This document shows, in pieces, positions 1-8,341 of a stretch of 64,000 bases of DNA; position 1 is the stretch's first letter; the number at the start of each line of letters is the position of its first letter. Made by a program: the position numbers and the translations under genes. Source of the stretch: DATBGO01 sp963785765 (GTDB taxonomy: Bacteria > Actinomycetota > Actinomycetes > Streptosporangiales > Streptosporangiaceae); the NCBI GenBank assembly GCA_963785765.1, contig CAWAWM010000002.1, positions 992,001 to 1,056,000 of the forward strand, read 5' to 3'. The notes under the pieces are model-generated. The model worked only from the letters and a program-made list of their open reading frames with translations. It was not told the origin of the DNA and ran no database searches.

Positions 1-290
1 ACGTGCTGCACCTCAAGTCCGCGGTGACCGCGCTGCCCGACGGCACGTTCCTGCTGCGACCCGAACTGGTGCCAGCCGTGCTGTTCCCGGCGGTTCGCCC
101 GGTGGCGGAAGAAGGCGGCTGCCATGTCGTCCCGCTAGGCGGGGACCGGGTGCTGATCGCCGCGTCCGCGCCCCGCACCGCTGGGCTCCTAGATGACCTG
201 GGCTTCACCCCGGTCGTGGTGAACATCAGCGAGTTCGAGAAACTCGAAGGCTGCGTCACCTGCCTGAACGTGCTGCTGCCCGGACGGTAA
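1..290 (+). CDS. Dimethylargininase / amidinotransferase-family protein, C-terminal part (5' end outside window)
   Basis: The frame is open from the left edge and ends in TAA; about 95 residues are visible. The piece contains the LKSAVTxLPDGT strand-turn and the closing ISEFEKLEGCVTCLN block typical of the dimethylarginine dimethylaminohydrolase (DDAH) branch of the amidinotransferase fold. The second Cys of GCVTC is where that family places its nucleophile. DDAH hydrolyses N-methylated arginines to citrulline in the cytosol; a related arginine deiminase-like or ornithine-forming activity cannot be excluded from the C-terminus alone. The GTG at base 3 is very unlikely to be the true start because the family is about 250-280 residues long. 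Confidence 0.72.
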   Translation, partial: VLHLKSAVTALPDGTFLLRPELVPAVLFPAVRPVAEEGGCHVVPLGGDRVLIAASAPRTAGLLDDLGFTPVVVNISEFEKLEGCVTCLNVLLPGR

Positions 291-422
291 CGCGATAGCC
301 GGAGCGGCCGTGGGCCGCGCCGCCGCCAGGTAGCTCGCGGATGCAAGCCGCCGCAGGGATCGCTGCCTTCCTCCTCCGAATCATCCAGCACGGGCCAGCC
401 GCCGGTGCCAGGTCCTCGGCAG

Positions 423-890
423 TCAGCCGGGCAGCTTGCGGAAGTCCCAGCTCGTGATCTTTCTGGGCGTCACGCGCAGCCATGCATGCCTGCCGTCGTG
501 CAGCATCTCCCCGCCGCCCAGATACTTGCCCGCGAACTGCAGCTCGACTGGCGCCAGCTCGCCGTTAGGCGCCGCGGTCCGCGGCACGTCGCCGACGACC
601 TCGATCGTGCCCATCACCTCCACCCCGCGCAGCTCCAGGTAGTGATGCCCGGCGTCGACCAGCACGCTGATGCGCGGGTCCTTCTGCAGATCGGCCCAGC
701 GCTGCGAACCGATGATCGAGTACAGCCACAAGCAGCCGCCGTCCCAGCCAAACCACAGCGCGGTCGCGTGCGGGCCGTCCGGCCCAGTCGTCGCGACCCG
801 GCAGGTACGTTCCGCGGTGAGAAACGCGTCGATCTCCGCAGCCGACATCGCGATCCTGCGGCCCCGCTTCTGCGGCTTCAGCTCCGCCAT
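423..890 (-). CDS. Pyridoxamine 5'-phosphate oxidase-fold (PPOX/FDOR) protein
   Basis: This 155-residue protein has the split-barrel flavin-binding signature: an N-terminal helix (MSAAEIDAFL), a strand RVATTGPDGPHATALWFGW, the block SQRWADLQKDPRISVLVD and a C-terminal W-xx-R-xP region. Such proteins bind FMN or F420 and act as small cytosolic oxidoreductases or cofactor-binding proteins; the substrate is not readable. The ATG at 890 is preceded by GGAAGGAG five bases upstream, which fixes the start. It stands alone, with the peroxiredoxin gene upstream on the same strand about 90 bp away. Confidence 0.8.
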   Translation of the reverse strand: MAELKPQKRGRRIAMSAAEIDAFLTAERTCRVATTGPDGPHATALWFGWDGGCLWLYSIIGSQRWADLQKDPRISVLVDAGHHYLELRGVEVMGTIEVVGDVPRTAAPNGELAPVELQFAGKYLGGGEMLHDGRHAWLRVTPRKITSWDFRKLPG

Positions 891-977
891 CAGCGCTCCT
901 TCCAGCAGAGGGTTGCCCGGCCAGTATGACTGTCAGCCGGGTCGACTCCGCTGCCACTGCCCGGGCGGGTGGCAGGG

Positions 978-1454
978 TCAGGCGGTTTGTTCGGCCTGCA
1001 ACTGCCGGACCACTTCCAGGGCGTCGTTGATGTGCTGGCTGATGCGGGTCATCGAGTTGAAGACGTGCCGGACTGTGCCTTCGCGGTCGATGACATAGGT
1101 CACCCGGCCGGGGAGCAGGCCGAGTACCGCCGGTACCCCGTAGCTCTTGCGTACGTGCCCGCCCTGGTCGCTGAGCAGCGTGAACGGCAGCTTGTGCCGG
1201 TCGGCGAAAGTGGCGTGCTTGCGCACCGGGTCTGAACTGATCCCGATCACCTCGGCACCGGCGCCGGTGAAGACCTCATGGCTGTCGCGGAAGGCGCACG
1301 CCTCGGCGGTGCATCCCGAGGTGTCGTCCTTGGGGTAGAAGTACAAGACGACCACCCGTTCGCCGAGCCGGTCGCGCAACCGGACCGGTTCACCGGACTG
1401 CGAGGGGAGGGTGAAGTCGGGGGCCTTGTCGCCGGCCTGAATACCCTGTGCCAT
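978..1454 (-). CDS. bcp: Thiol peroxidase, Bcp/PrxQ-type peroxiredoxin
   Basis: The 158-residue protein has the full PrxQ pattern: GDKAPDFTLP near residue 8, VVLYFYPKDDTSGCTAEAC with peroxidatic Cys48 and resolving Cys53 (the atypical 2-Cys spacing of Bcp), then VIGISSDP and a central TYVIDREGTVRHVF. It reduces hydroperoxides at the expense of thioredoxin in the cytosol. Length and motifs match the family, so it should be active. It is apparently monocistronic. Confidence 0.93.
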   Translation of the reverse strand: MAQGIQAGDKAPDFTLPSQSGEPVRLRDRLGERVVVLYFYPKDDTSGCTAEACAFRDSHEVFTGAGAEVIGISSDPVRKHATFADRHKLPFTLLSDQGGHVRKSYGVPAVLGLLPGRVTYVIDREGTVRHVFNSMTRISQHINDALEVVRQLQAEQTA

Positions 1455-1719
1455 GTTGGCCTGCCTCTCGGTGATCCCGCCGGGCGCTCGCGGGCCGCTT
1501 CATCAATGTAGCCAGCACTCCGCTCAGCGCCACCCGCCGATCTGGGCGGGCATCGGCCGGATCCGGTTAAGATACTGGCCGTCCGGAATGGGAATCCCGG
1601 GCGGATGATCCGGTAAGAGCCAAGATGGGTCGAACGCAGGGAGAGTCCCGGTCGGCCGGTCACCGGCGGCTGGGCATACTGAACCGTGCCAGGGGACCTG
1701 CGCGCCATAGTGTGACCTA

Positions 1720-2481
1720 GTGAAACCGTTCCTCCTGCTGGCCATCCGCGCCGAGGACACCGCAGCAGACAACGAATACGAGTCGTTCCTGGCCTACGCC
1801 GGCCTGGGCGAGCGCGACCTGCGCCGGGTCCGGCTAGAGCGGCGGCCGCTGGGGAACGTCAATCTGCGGGACTGGTCGGGGATCCTCCTCGGCGGCGGCC
1901 CGTTCAACGCCAGCGACCCGGAGCGGTCGAAATCGCCGGCGCAGCGGCGCGTCGAGGCGGATCTGCGTGGCCTGCTCGACCGGGTAATCACCGAGGACTT
2001 CCCGTTCCTGGGGACCTGCTACGGCATCGGGGCGCTCGGCGGTCATCAGGGGGCGGTGGTCGACCGGCGGTACGCCGAACCTATCGGCCCTGTGCCGGTC
2101 ACCCTTACCCGCGAAGGCCGGCAAGACCCGCTGCTGCGCGGGCTGCCGGGCAGGTTCGACGCGTTCGTCGGCCATAAGGAGGCAATCAGCCGGCTGCCGC
2201 GCCACGCCGTCCTGCTCGCCAGTTCCCCCGCCTGCCCGGTCCAGGCGTTCCGGATCGGCTCGCACGTCTATGCCACCCAGTTCCACCCCGAGCTGGACGT
2301 ACCCGGCCTGTGCACCCGGATCGACGTCTACAAGCACGCCGGCTACTTCGACCCCGGGCAGGCCGACGAACTCAAGGCGCTGGCCCGCCGCAGCAGCGTC
2401 ACCCACCCGCCCGCTATCTTGCGCAGGTTCGTGCGGCGCCATGCCCGCAGCCAGCCGGCCCGGGCCGAAGCGGGGCCGTAG
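1720..2481 (+). CDS. Class I glutamine amidotransferase domain protein (GMP synthase-like GATase)
   Basis: The 253-residue protein has the GATase1 fold: an oxyanion GGG motif (LGGGPF, near 58-62), the nucleophile elbow FLGTCYGIGALG with Cys100, and the His/Glu pair in QFHPELD near residue 188. It is a stand-alone domain of the GuaA-like 'glutamine amidotransferase' group, which hydrolyse gamma-glutamyl bonds or supply ammonia; no synthetase partner lies next to it, so the substrate is unknown. The start is a GTG at 1720. The C-terminus is Arg/Ala-rich and probably disordered. Confidence 0.85.
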   Translation: MKPFLLLAIRAEDTAADNEYESFLAYAGLGERDLRRVRLERRPLGNVNLRDWSGILLGGGPFNASDPERSKSPAQRRVEADLRGLLDRVITEDFPFLGTCYGIGALGGHQGAVVDRRYAEPIGPVPVTLTREGRQDPLLRGLPGRFDAFVGHKEAISRLPRHAVLLASSPACPVQAFRIGSHVYATQFHPELDVPGLCTRIDVYKHAGYFDPGQADELKALARRSSVTHPPAILRRFVRRHARSQPARAEAGP

Positions 2482-2552
2482 CCGCGCTTCCCCGTCGATC
2501 AGGCGGAACCCATCCGGTCAGGCCAGGGCCGGCGCGTCGGCCGACGCGGTGA

Positions 2553-2954
2553 TCAGTGACCTGTCCGCCACGCCTGGACCGGTCCGTGCCGACGCAGGTA
2601 GCCCCCGTATCCCACCGCGGCGAGGAGCACGACGGACAATCCCAGTCCGATCTGGATTCCCCGGGTCAGACCGGGCGGGTAGATCACCTGGACCAGGTAA
2701 TGCGAGATGAAGCCGCCGCGGTACCCGCTTTCCCCGGCGCGGCGCTGCAGGTAATTCTGCAGCGAAGTTAACGGGCAGGAGAAGCCGACAAACTCGATCA
2801 GGGCGCCGTACACCATCGCCGGCAGTTGCACCCAGATGATCCGCGGCCACCGCCAAGCCAGGAAGGCGCCGCCCACGACGAAGCCGATGAACAGCAGATG
2901 GACCACCAGCACCAGGTCAGCGCTAATCCGGTACCACATCTTGCTCACCGCCAA
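2553..2954 (-). CDS. DUF2784 small integral membrane protein
   Basis: The 133-residue protein opens with WYRISADLVLVVHLLFIGFVV, the DUF2784 signature, followed by a Trp/Pro-rich loop, a second membrane helix near 38-58 containing GFSCPLT, and a third near 100-120. The conserved NYLQRRAGE-Y..GFISHYLV block is present. The function of DUF2784 is not known; it is an inner-membrane protein. The true start may be the Met at residue 6. It lies downstream of the MOSC gene on the same strand, about 40 bp apart, so co-transcription is possible. Confidence 0.85.
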   Translation of the reverse strand: MAVSKMWYRISADLVLVVHLLFIGFVVGGAFLAWRWPRIIWVQLPAMVYGALIEFVGFSCPLTSLQNYLQRRAGESGYRGGFISHYLVQVIYPPGLTRGIQIGLGLSVVLLAAVGYGGYLRRHGPVQAWRTGH

Positions 2955-2993
2955 AGCAGCACGCCAGCCTCAGCATAGGCTCGACTGCGGTCA

Positions 2994-3599
2994 CTAGGCC
3001 CGCCAGCCCGCGCCCCGTAACTTCCGGCGATGGTCATCGGCGGCGGTGTCAGCCAGCTTCTGGATGACGTCGCCGGGACGGACGGTCCCGGCGACGATGA
3101 CCCGGGCATTGAGGCCGCGCAGCCGCAGTTCGCGGCCGACCTTGGAGTTGACGAACCGCCACGCATCCTTGCCGAACCTGGCGGCAAACTTGGCGCAGCC
3201 CAGGTGCGGCTGGTCAGTAACCTCGATGACCGCTGAGCCCACGGCGAGCCTGGTGCCGGGAGGCAGGTTGACCGGGCTGGGGTCCAGGTCGACATAGAGC
3301 TGATCACCGGCCAGCATGCGCCGGTCTGGGTCCCGGGCAACGAGCAGGGCAGCGCGGGAGTTCATCACGGTCAGCTGCATGCCCGGATGTGGCGACCCGT
3401 CAGCGGTGCGCGTGCTGCCCCGTGTATGCCAGCTGTCGCCGGCCAGGCCGGTAGCTCCGTCGAGCATGCCCTCCGCGAGCACCTGGCGTTCACCGACGGC
3501 CGGGCGGCGCACAATCAGCTCGACCTTGCCACCGTCCGAGGGGGACTCCCTGACGTCATCGAGGCCGACCTCCAGCTCAGCGGTGCTGAGATGGTCCAC
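2994..3599 (-). CDS. MOSC domain-containing protein
   Basis: The 201-residue protein carries a MOSC (molybdenum cofactor sulfurase C-terminal) fold: LAGDSWHTRGS, the NSRAALLVA strand, LPPGTRLAVGSAVIEVTDQPHLGCAKFAARFG with the conserved Cys, and a C-terminal GLNARVIVAGTVRPGD. MOSC proteins are thought to bind sulfur or molybdenum cofactor through that Cys; stand-alone copies have no assigned substrate. The start is a GTG at 3599, and no in-frame ATG precedes it. The DUF2784 gene follows on the same strand. Confidence 0.85.
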   Translation of the reverse strand: MDHLSTAELEVGLDDVRESPSDGGKVELIVRRPAVGERQVLAEGMLDGATGLAGDSWHTRGSTRTADGSPHPGMQLTVMNSRAALLVARDPDRRMLAGDQLYVDLDPSPVNLPPGTRLAVGSAVIEVTDQPHLGCAKFAARFGKDAWRFVNSKVGRELRLRGLNARVIVAGTVRPGDVIQKLADTAADDHRRKLRGAGWRA

Positions 3600-3635
3600 A
3601 CGGTCATCATGTCGCCGCCAGCACTCGCAGACCAG

Positions 3636-3794
3636 CTATTTTCGCCGTGCATCGCGTACCGTCCGGTGCGTGGCACCGCACGTAGCAGGTACCGGGCCCG
3701 CTCGCCGGCTGAGGGCGATCACGGGGATCTGGCGATGGGCGCGGAACTCGGCGATGACCTGCTGGTTCCGGCTGCCCAGATTTCGCTCAGGCAT
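3636..3794 (-). pseudogene. Possible remnant of an F420-dependent nitroreductase (DDN family)
   Basis: A short minus-strand frame begins MPERNLGSRNQQVIAEFRAH. The NQQVIAEFRA part resembles the N-terminus of deazaflavin-dependent nitroreductase-family proteins (N-x-x-V-I-x-E-F-R-A-N). After about 24 residues the similarity stops and the frame becomes Arg-rich. Family members are about 130-150 residues, so this would be a 5' stub with the rest lost. It overlaps the 3' end of the GNAT gene by 8 bp. It could be a chance match. Confidence 0.35.
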
Positions 3795-4398
3795 GAGGCA
3801 CCCGCCATTCGGGAAGTTCGCGGCGCAGGCCCGCCTCGGATGCGCCGAGGCCTCTGCGCATGACCGGACGGTCTGGCCTGCGCCGGGCCACGACCTGGAA
3901 GCCGTGCTGGGCGAAGACTGATGCAACCCCGGGGAACAGATTACCGGTGTGAGCTGGCCTGGCCGTGTCGACGGGGTAGGCCTCGAGGGCAGGGGCGCCC
4001 GCTGCGGCCGCCACCGCGACGGCGGCTTCGATCAGTGCTCCCATGACGCCCTGGCGGCGGTGCGTGCGCCGCACATAAAAGCATGGCACCGACCACACGG
4101 GCAGGTCATCCACTGCTTGGAGGTAGCGGGCGCGCGCGAGCCACCCCAGCGCGGTTCGCGGGGCAAGCTCGCACCATCCGACGGGGATGTCGCCGCTGGC
4201 GGCGAGCAATCCGGGCGGCTGAATGGATGCCGCGAGTTGCTTGAGGTCATGCTTGTTGTCCTCGCGCGGCCGGTCGCGGTAACGGGGACCAATGCGCCAG
4301 TACATGCACCAGCATCCGTTCGAGGCCCCGGCCTTTCCGAAGAGGTCTTCGAGCGCGGGCCACCGCTCGGGGGTGAGCGGGCTGATCGTGAGGTCCAT
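3787..4398 (-). CDS. GNAT-family N-acetyltransferase
   Basis: The 203-residue protein has an early GCWCMYWRIGPRY segment, common in a subgroup of actinobacterial GNATs, then a strand GWCELAPR, and the acetyl-CoA pyrophosphate loop VRRTHRRQGVMGALI near residue 112. ALEAYPVD and the late FAQHGFQVVARR complete the fold. It transfers an acetyl group from acetyl-CoA to an unknown amine in the cytosol. Neighbours give no substrate hint. Confidence 0.85.
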   Translation of the reverse strand: MDLTISPLTPERWPALEDLFGKAGASNGCWCMYWRIGPRYRDRPREDNKHDLKQLAASIQPPGLLAASGDIPVGWCELAPRTALGWLARARYLQAVDDLPVWSVPCFYVRRTHRRQGVMGALIEAAVAVAAAAGAPALEAYPVDTARPAHTGNLFPGVASVFAQHGFQVVARRRPDRPVMRRGLGASEAGLRRELPEWRVPHA

Positions 4399-4615
4399 CG
4401 TGGCGTCCTGAGTACTCGCTGGTGTGTTTCGCTGTTGGCGCTGGCAGTGTCAGCGCATCGTGGTGCGGCGTTCGCAGCTTTCCATGCTGCCCGGCCGCTG
4501 GCCAGCTCGGCGAGCACGCGTTCGGCGGTCGTAGCTGCTGTGCCTCCCGGCGCCGCGTTGGTGCAGGCGCGTACAGTCCTGCTGATAGATTCCCCGCACC
4601 CCGCATCGAGGCGCT

Positions 4616-5029
4616 ATGACCACCACCAGGCGCATGCTGGCGCCGTTGCGCCCGGCCGCCCGCATCCTGACCGGATCCACTTATGTCCTGCTCGGTTTTG
4701 ACGCCCTGAGGGCGCCGGGCGCGCGCGTCGACCAGGCCGCCACGGTGCTGGCCGCGGTCCGCAAGACTGTCCCGCTTCCCGCCGACGACGCGCTGGTGGT
4801 GCGGGGGAACGCCGCCGTGCAGGTGCTGGGCGGCGCGCTCCTGGCGCTGGGGCGGGCCCCGCGGCTGTCGGCCCTGGCCCTGGCCGGCTCGCTGGTTCCC
4901 ACCACCCTGGCCGGGCACTCGTACTGGGCGATCGAGGACCCGGCCGTTCGCAAGCAGCAGCGAATCCAGTTCCACAAGAACATGGCCATGATCGGCGGGC
5001 TGCTGTTCGCCGTGCTCGACCAGCCCTAG
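4616..5029 (+). CDS. DoxX-family membrane protein
   Basis: The 137-residue protein has the DoxX layout: a short basic N-terminus, ARILTGSTYVLLGFDALR, then two hydrophobic helices around residues 67-100 (VQVLGGALLALGRAPRLSALALAGSLVPTTL) and a closing helix MAMIGGLLFAVLD. DoxX/SURF4-like proteins sit in the cytoplasmic membrane; some are linked to redox stress, but the biochemical role here is not known. The gene is divergent from the GNAT gene, with a 217-bp region between them. Confidence 0.82.
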   Translation: MTTTRRMLAPLRPAARILTGSTYVLLGFDALRAPGARVDQAATVLAAVRKTVPLPADDALVVRGNAAVQVLGGALLALGRAPRLSALALAGSLVPTTLAGHSYWAIEDPAVRKQQRIQFHKNMAMIGGLLFAVLDQP

Positions 5030-5125
5030 GCCCGTCCTAGCGGCGCGGCACCACCCGGCCTGTTAGCGCGCCGGGCTGCTGCGGCGCAGTCTGTGGTCGG
5101 CTTGCTAAGCCGGGGTCATCATCGG

Positions 5126-6394
5126 TTAGGGCCGGGCCAGCTGAGCGCTATCGGGCGGATCCGGCGCTGGCTCGGCGCCTGGCGGCCTGCCGCCGCCTGG
5201 CCGCGGGCCGTCCCGGCCCGTGGCGGGGTTCCACAGGCACAGGGCCGCCCATCCGGTCAGCGCGAGCCCGAACAGCGGGAAGGCCATGCAGATGATGAGA
5301 AACGTGGCCGCGTCTACGCCCGCCGTGAGCTCATGACTGTAGGCAACGGCTCCCAGGTTGCCCCGCAGGAGAAGCCGCAGCCCGCCGACACCGAAAAGGA
5401 GGTGCTGACCGTGGTACAGCCAGTTCCGCAGCCAGGCCGCTTTGAGCATCAGCGCGGTCGTGCCGGTGCCCAGAACGGTGACGAGCAACGCGCCGGCCAG
5501 GCTGGTGAGGAGCCCCGCCGCGAAGACCTGGCGGGCCCGGGCGCCGGCTGGCGGGGGCGGGCTGGCCGATGCGGCGTAGCGCCGCTCGGCTAGGACCGCA
5601 GCCGCCCCCGGGCCGACAAGCACCAGGATCCATGCGAGCAGCACGAGCGGATCGATCTCGGACCCTGGCAGCCACGGGTTGGTGGCCGCGTTGCTGAGCC
5701 CGAGCGGCGCCACTGCGTACATGACGACGCCCAGAACGATGCCCGTGCCGGCGCCGATGGCAAGAGTGGCCGGGGCGATCCGGGACCGCTGCGAGGTCAT
5801 CCAGAGGATGGCCGCCACGTACAGCGCCATGACGACCAGGAACAGTGTCTCGCCCACCCAGTCGTTGTTGTTGTTGTTGCCAAAGCCCGGGCTCGCGATC
5901 AGCAGGTACAGGCGCAGGACCACACCCCCGCGTGGCGGCGCGTCGGTGAACTGCTCGACCGCTGCCTTGGCCGGTATCAGGGCCAGGAGCGCGACGTACC
6001 CGCCGACCCGAAGGAACCTGGCGGTCCGGCTGCGGGCGGGCGGGCCGAAGAACCGGCGGGCCGCCAGCGGCAGCCCGGCCAGCAACAGCACCATGGTGAT
6101 CACATCGACCCGGTCGACCGAGGTGGCAGCGTCGGCAGCCGAGCCCGGCCAGGCTGCCCAGGCCACCAGTGCCGCCGCCACCGCGAACAGCAGGGCGCTG
6201 CCGATCCTGCGCCGCATCAGTGCCTCCCTCGCGATCAGCCGCGCACCGCCCGCCCGCCAGGCCAGCTGCCGCAGTCCCGGCGGTACCTCGGGCGCTTCGG
6301 CCCAGAGCGCCTCCACCCAGTCACGGCGGCCGGCCGGAACCAGCCGCGCCGCGCCGCGCCGGGCGGCGGCGCCTACCTGGCTCAGCCTGCTCAT
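5126..6394 (-). CDS. Polytopic membrane protein co-encoded with a PadR regulator
   Basis: The 422-residue protein has a soluble basic N-terminus (DWVEALWAE...) followed by about eight or nine hydrophobic segments. No enzymatic motif is recognised. Its start overlaps the stop of the upstream PadR gene (ATGA), so the two are translationally coupled; by analogy with PadR operons the membrane protein is probably the regulated target. An uninterrupted five-Asn run (GNNNNND) comes from a GTT trinucleotide repeat at about 5862-5876, unusual in DNA this GC-rich. The C-terminus is Pro/Gly-rich and probably disordered. Confidence 0.75.
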   Translation of the reverse strand: MSRLSQVGAAARRGAARLVPAGRRDWVEALWAEAPEVPPGLRQLAWRAGGARLIAREALMRRRIGSALLFAVAAALVAWAAWPGSAADAATSVDRVDVITMVLLLAGLPLAARRFFGPPARSRTARFLRVGGYVALLALIPAKAAVEQFTDAPPRGGVVLRLYLLIASPGFGNNNNNDWVGETLFLVVMALYVAAILWMTSQRSRIAPATLAIGAGTGIVLGVVMYAVAPLGLSNAATNPWLPGSEIDPLVLLAWILVLVGPGAAAVLAERRYAASASPPPPAGARARQVFAAGLLTSLAGALLVTVLGTGTTALMLKAAWLRNWLYHGQHLLFGVGGLRLLLRGNLGAVAYSHELTAGVDAATFLIICMAFPLFGLALTGWAALCLWNPATGRDGPRPGGGRPPGAEPAPDPPDSAQLARP

Positions 6395-6726
6395 GGCACC
6401 ACCCGCGGCACCGCGCGCCCGGTCCGCGCCGCCCGCGCGGCCGGCCGCGCCGCCGGCTCAGCGGCGCCTGCCAGCGCCGCGGCAGCCAGCCCGTCGGCGG
6501 TCAGCCGGTACAGGTGCCGTCGCGGCCGGCCCGGCTGCGGCTCATCCTGCCAGCACGCCTCGACCAGGCCCCGGTCGGCCAGCCGGATCAAGATCGGGTA
6601 CAGCGTGCCGGACTTCAGCCCGGTCTGCTTCGCCAGCGCGTAGCCGTGGCGCCACTGCGACGGCTGCGCGCACAGCGCCGCGAGAACGGACTGCGTCTGC
6701 GCCGAGAACCCGGAACGTGTCTTCAC
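6391..6726 (-). CDS. PadR-family transcriptional regulator
   Basis: The 111-residue protein has the winged-helix pattern of PadR subfamily 2: TQSVLAALCAQPSQWRHGYALAKQTGLKSGTLYPILIRLADRGLVEACW, then a basic wing (GRPRRHLYRLT). The recognition helix is TGLKSGTLYPILIRL. It likely represses its own operon with the following membrane protein. A perfect inverted repeat lies 18 bp upstream of the start and is the obvious operator. The C-terminal Ala/Arg-rich tail replaces the usual dimerisation helix and is short. Confidence 0.9.
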   Translation of the reverse strand: MKTRSGFSAQTQSVLAALCAQPSQWRHGYALAKQTGLKSGTLYPILIRLADRGLVEACWQDEPQPGRPRRHLYRLTADGLAAAALAGAAEPAARPAARAARTGRAVPRVVP

Positions 6727-6743
6727 CGGCCTGACTCTACATA

Positions 6744-6764
6744 GGTAGACACCGGACGTCTACC
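6744..6764. promoter_or_regulatory. Inverted-repeat operator for the PadR/membrane-protein operon
   Basis: GGTAGAC-7 nt-GTCTACC is a perfect 7-bp inverted repeat in the 122-bp gap between the PadR gene (-) and a methyltransferase gene (+). Position directly upstream of the regulator start fits auto-repression. It could also influence the divergent methyltransferase. Confidence 0.6.
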
Positions 6765-6848
6765 AGAAGAGAAGAACGTCCGTTGCCGGTTCAGCATCGC
6801 CGTCGCGGCGGCCGGGGGCTCGGCGCCAGGGCCGGGCAGGATGGGGCC

Positions 6849-7505
6849 ATGCGGGACTGGGTGGACTGGCATCAGGCATATGACGACCCGGCGTCACAGC
6901 TGAGCGCGCGGCTCCGGAGTGTCCGGCGGCACTTGTCCCAGGCGATCGACCAGGCGGCGGCCGGTCCAGTGCGCCTGGTCAGCTTGTGTGCCGGCCAAGG
7001 GCATGACGTGATCGGCGTCCTTGAGCATCATCCGCGCCGGGACGAGCTGTCAGCGGTCCTGGTCGAGGCCGATCCGCGGAACGTGGAGCTGGGCTGTAGC
7101 CGGGCCATGGCGGCTGGGCTGGCCCAGGTGGAGGTGCGCGAGGCGGACGCGAGCCGGCCGGAGTACTTCGCTGATGCGCTACCGGCTGACGTCCTGCTGC
7201 TGTGCGGCATCTTCGGCAACGTGAGCGACGGGGATATCGAGCGCACCGTAGCGACGGCACCTGCGTTGTGCGCGGCAGGCGCCACGGTGATCTGGACGCG
7301 TCATCGCCGGGCGCCTGATATCACGCCGCGCATCCGCGCCTGGTTCGTCGACGCGGGCTTCGACGAAGTTGCATTCGACGCCCTGGACGCCGGCTGCCTG
7401 GACGCCGGAACCCTGGGGGCAGTCGGAGTCGGTCGGCTCCGCGATGTTCCCCGCGCCGGACTGCCATCGGGACCGCTGTTCACCTTTCGCCAGACCCGCG
7501 CCTGA
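6849..7505 (+). CDS. Class I SAM-dependent methyltransferase
   Basis: Starting at ATG 6849 (MRDWVDWHQAYDD) gives 218 residues. Motif I is read as VRLVSLCAGQGHDVIG, followed by the acidic loop AVLVEADPRNVELG, motif post-II with EVREADAS, and motif III VLLLCGIFGNVS. The W-D-WHxxYDD start resembles a group of small actinobacterial methyltransferases (class I fold). The methyl acceptor is unknown. The longer upstream extension reads as low-quality Arg/Gly-rich sequence and was not chosen. Confidence 0.82.
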   Translation: MRDWVDWHQAYDDPASQLSARLRSVRRHLSQAIDQAAAGPVRLVSLCAGQGHDVIGVLEHHPRRDELSAVLVEADPRNVELGCSRAMAAGLAQVEVREADASRPEYFADALPADVLLLCGIFGNVSDGDIERTVATAPALCAAGATVIWTRHRRAPDITPRIRAWFVDAGFDEVAFDALDAGCLDAGTLGAVGVGRLRDVPRAGLPSGPLFTFRQTRA

Positions 7506-7659
7506 GCCGACTCGCCATCGGTGGCAGGGGAGTGCGATGCTCGCCTGCTTCGTAGGGCTCGCCGCCCAACAGAGATGGCGGTGCGGCTGGAACGTTCAGG
7601 GGCCTGCTGCTGATTGACGGCTCAGACGTCGGCGCCTTCTTCGATAAGCCGTCCGCGGA

Positions 7660-8060
7660 TCACTGATCAGCTGCTGGCACCTTGCCGATGATCCAGCCGA
7701 ACTCTGAGACGATCCGGACGCCGCGGCCCTCGTCGTACAGCGGGCGCAGCGCCTCGCGCACTGCCTCGGCGAACCGGTCGTAGCCGACGTGCTGGAGGGC
7801 TGGCCAGGACGGCCCTGCGGCCGCGAGCCCCCGCACGGCCAGGTCGAGGTCGGGCAGCTCGAGGATGGCTCCCGCCGTGCCCCGGCCCGCAAACTCCAGA
7901 CCGGCGTCTGCGAGCATCTGCTCGGCCACGCCGGGCCGTCCGGTATCGCCCTGGCTGATGGTGGCCGCCGCGCGTAGGGCTCGGCCAGGTACGCCCAGTC
8001 GGCTGCCCGCTCACCCCACGCCCGGCCCGACTGAACCCAGCCCATCCGCCTCGCTTCCAA
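7660..8060 (-). pseudogene. Decayed SAM-dependent methyltransferase with core deleted
   Basis: Two minus-strand frames together show the ends of one protein. One frame gives AWGERAADWAYLAEPYAR, the typical N-terminus of an actinobacterial class I methyltransferase. The other gives the C-terminal third (VAEQMLADAGLEF...LPDLDLAVRGLAAAGPSWPAL..VGYDRFAEAVREALRPLY..GVRIVSEFGWIIG). Everything between, including the SAM-binding motif I, is missing, and the frame changes at the junction. A deletion of roughly 150 codons with a frameshift explains this; the product cannot work. Confidence 0.7.
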
Positions 8061-8294
8061 TCGCGAGAATCCCAGCAGCGTGACACTTCAGGACGGGGAC
8101 GGCTGCCGCCGCAGGTCGGGTGTCCGCTACCGGCTGGCGAAATCACCTCACGTGACCGCCGCGGCCCCAAGTTTGCGCACGATCGAACTTCGCGTCAACG
8201 AGCCGTGGCGTTCGATGGCGTCACATCTGGCGGCTCCGGGCGGGGCCAGCGCACGATGTCGCCTTCCGCTCCGGAAACAGGGTTGCCAGGGATC

Positions 8295-8325
8295 TATATA
8301 CTCAGTAGCATGCTGAGCATGATAT
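8295..8325. promoter_or_regulatory. Putative promoter/operator of the PadR-ABC operon
   Basis: The AT-rich stretch TATATACTCAG-TAGCATG-CTGAGCATGATAT contains the inverted repeat CTCAG/CTGAG (8301-8305 and 8313-8317), with outer ATAT arms. It lies 17 bp before the PadR start at 8342, a usual position for PadR auto-repression, and is the lowest-GC segment for several hundred bases. Confidence 0.5.
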
Positions 8326-8341
8326 CTGATTGTGGGGCGTC

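Noticed and set aside
5095..5115. Small stem CGGCTT-GCT-AAGCCG between the DoxX and membrane-protein genes
   Set aside because: Only six base pairs; could be chance in GC-rich DNA.
8080..8316. 78-residue frame upstream of the PadR-ABC operon
   Set aside because: Arg/Ser-rich, ends inside the putative operator and shows no domain.
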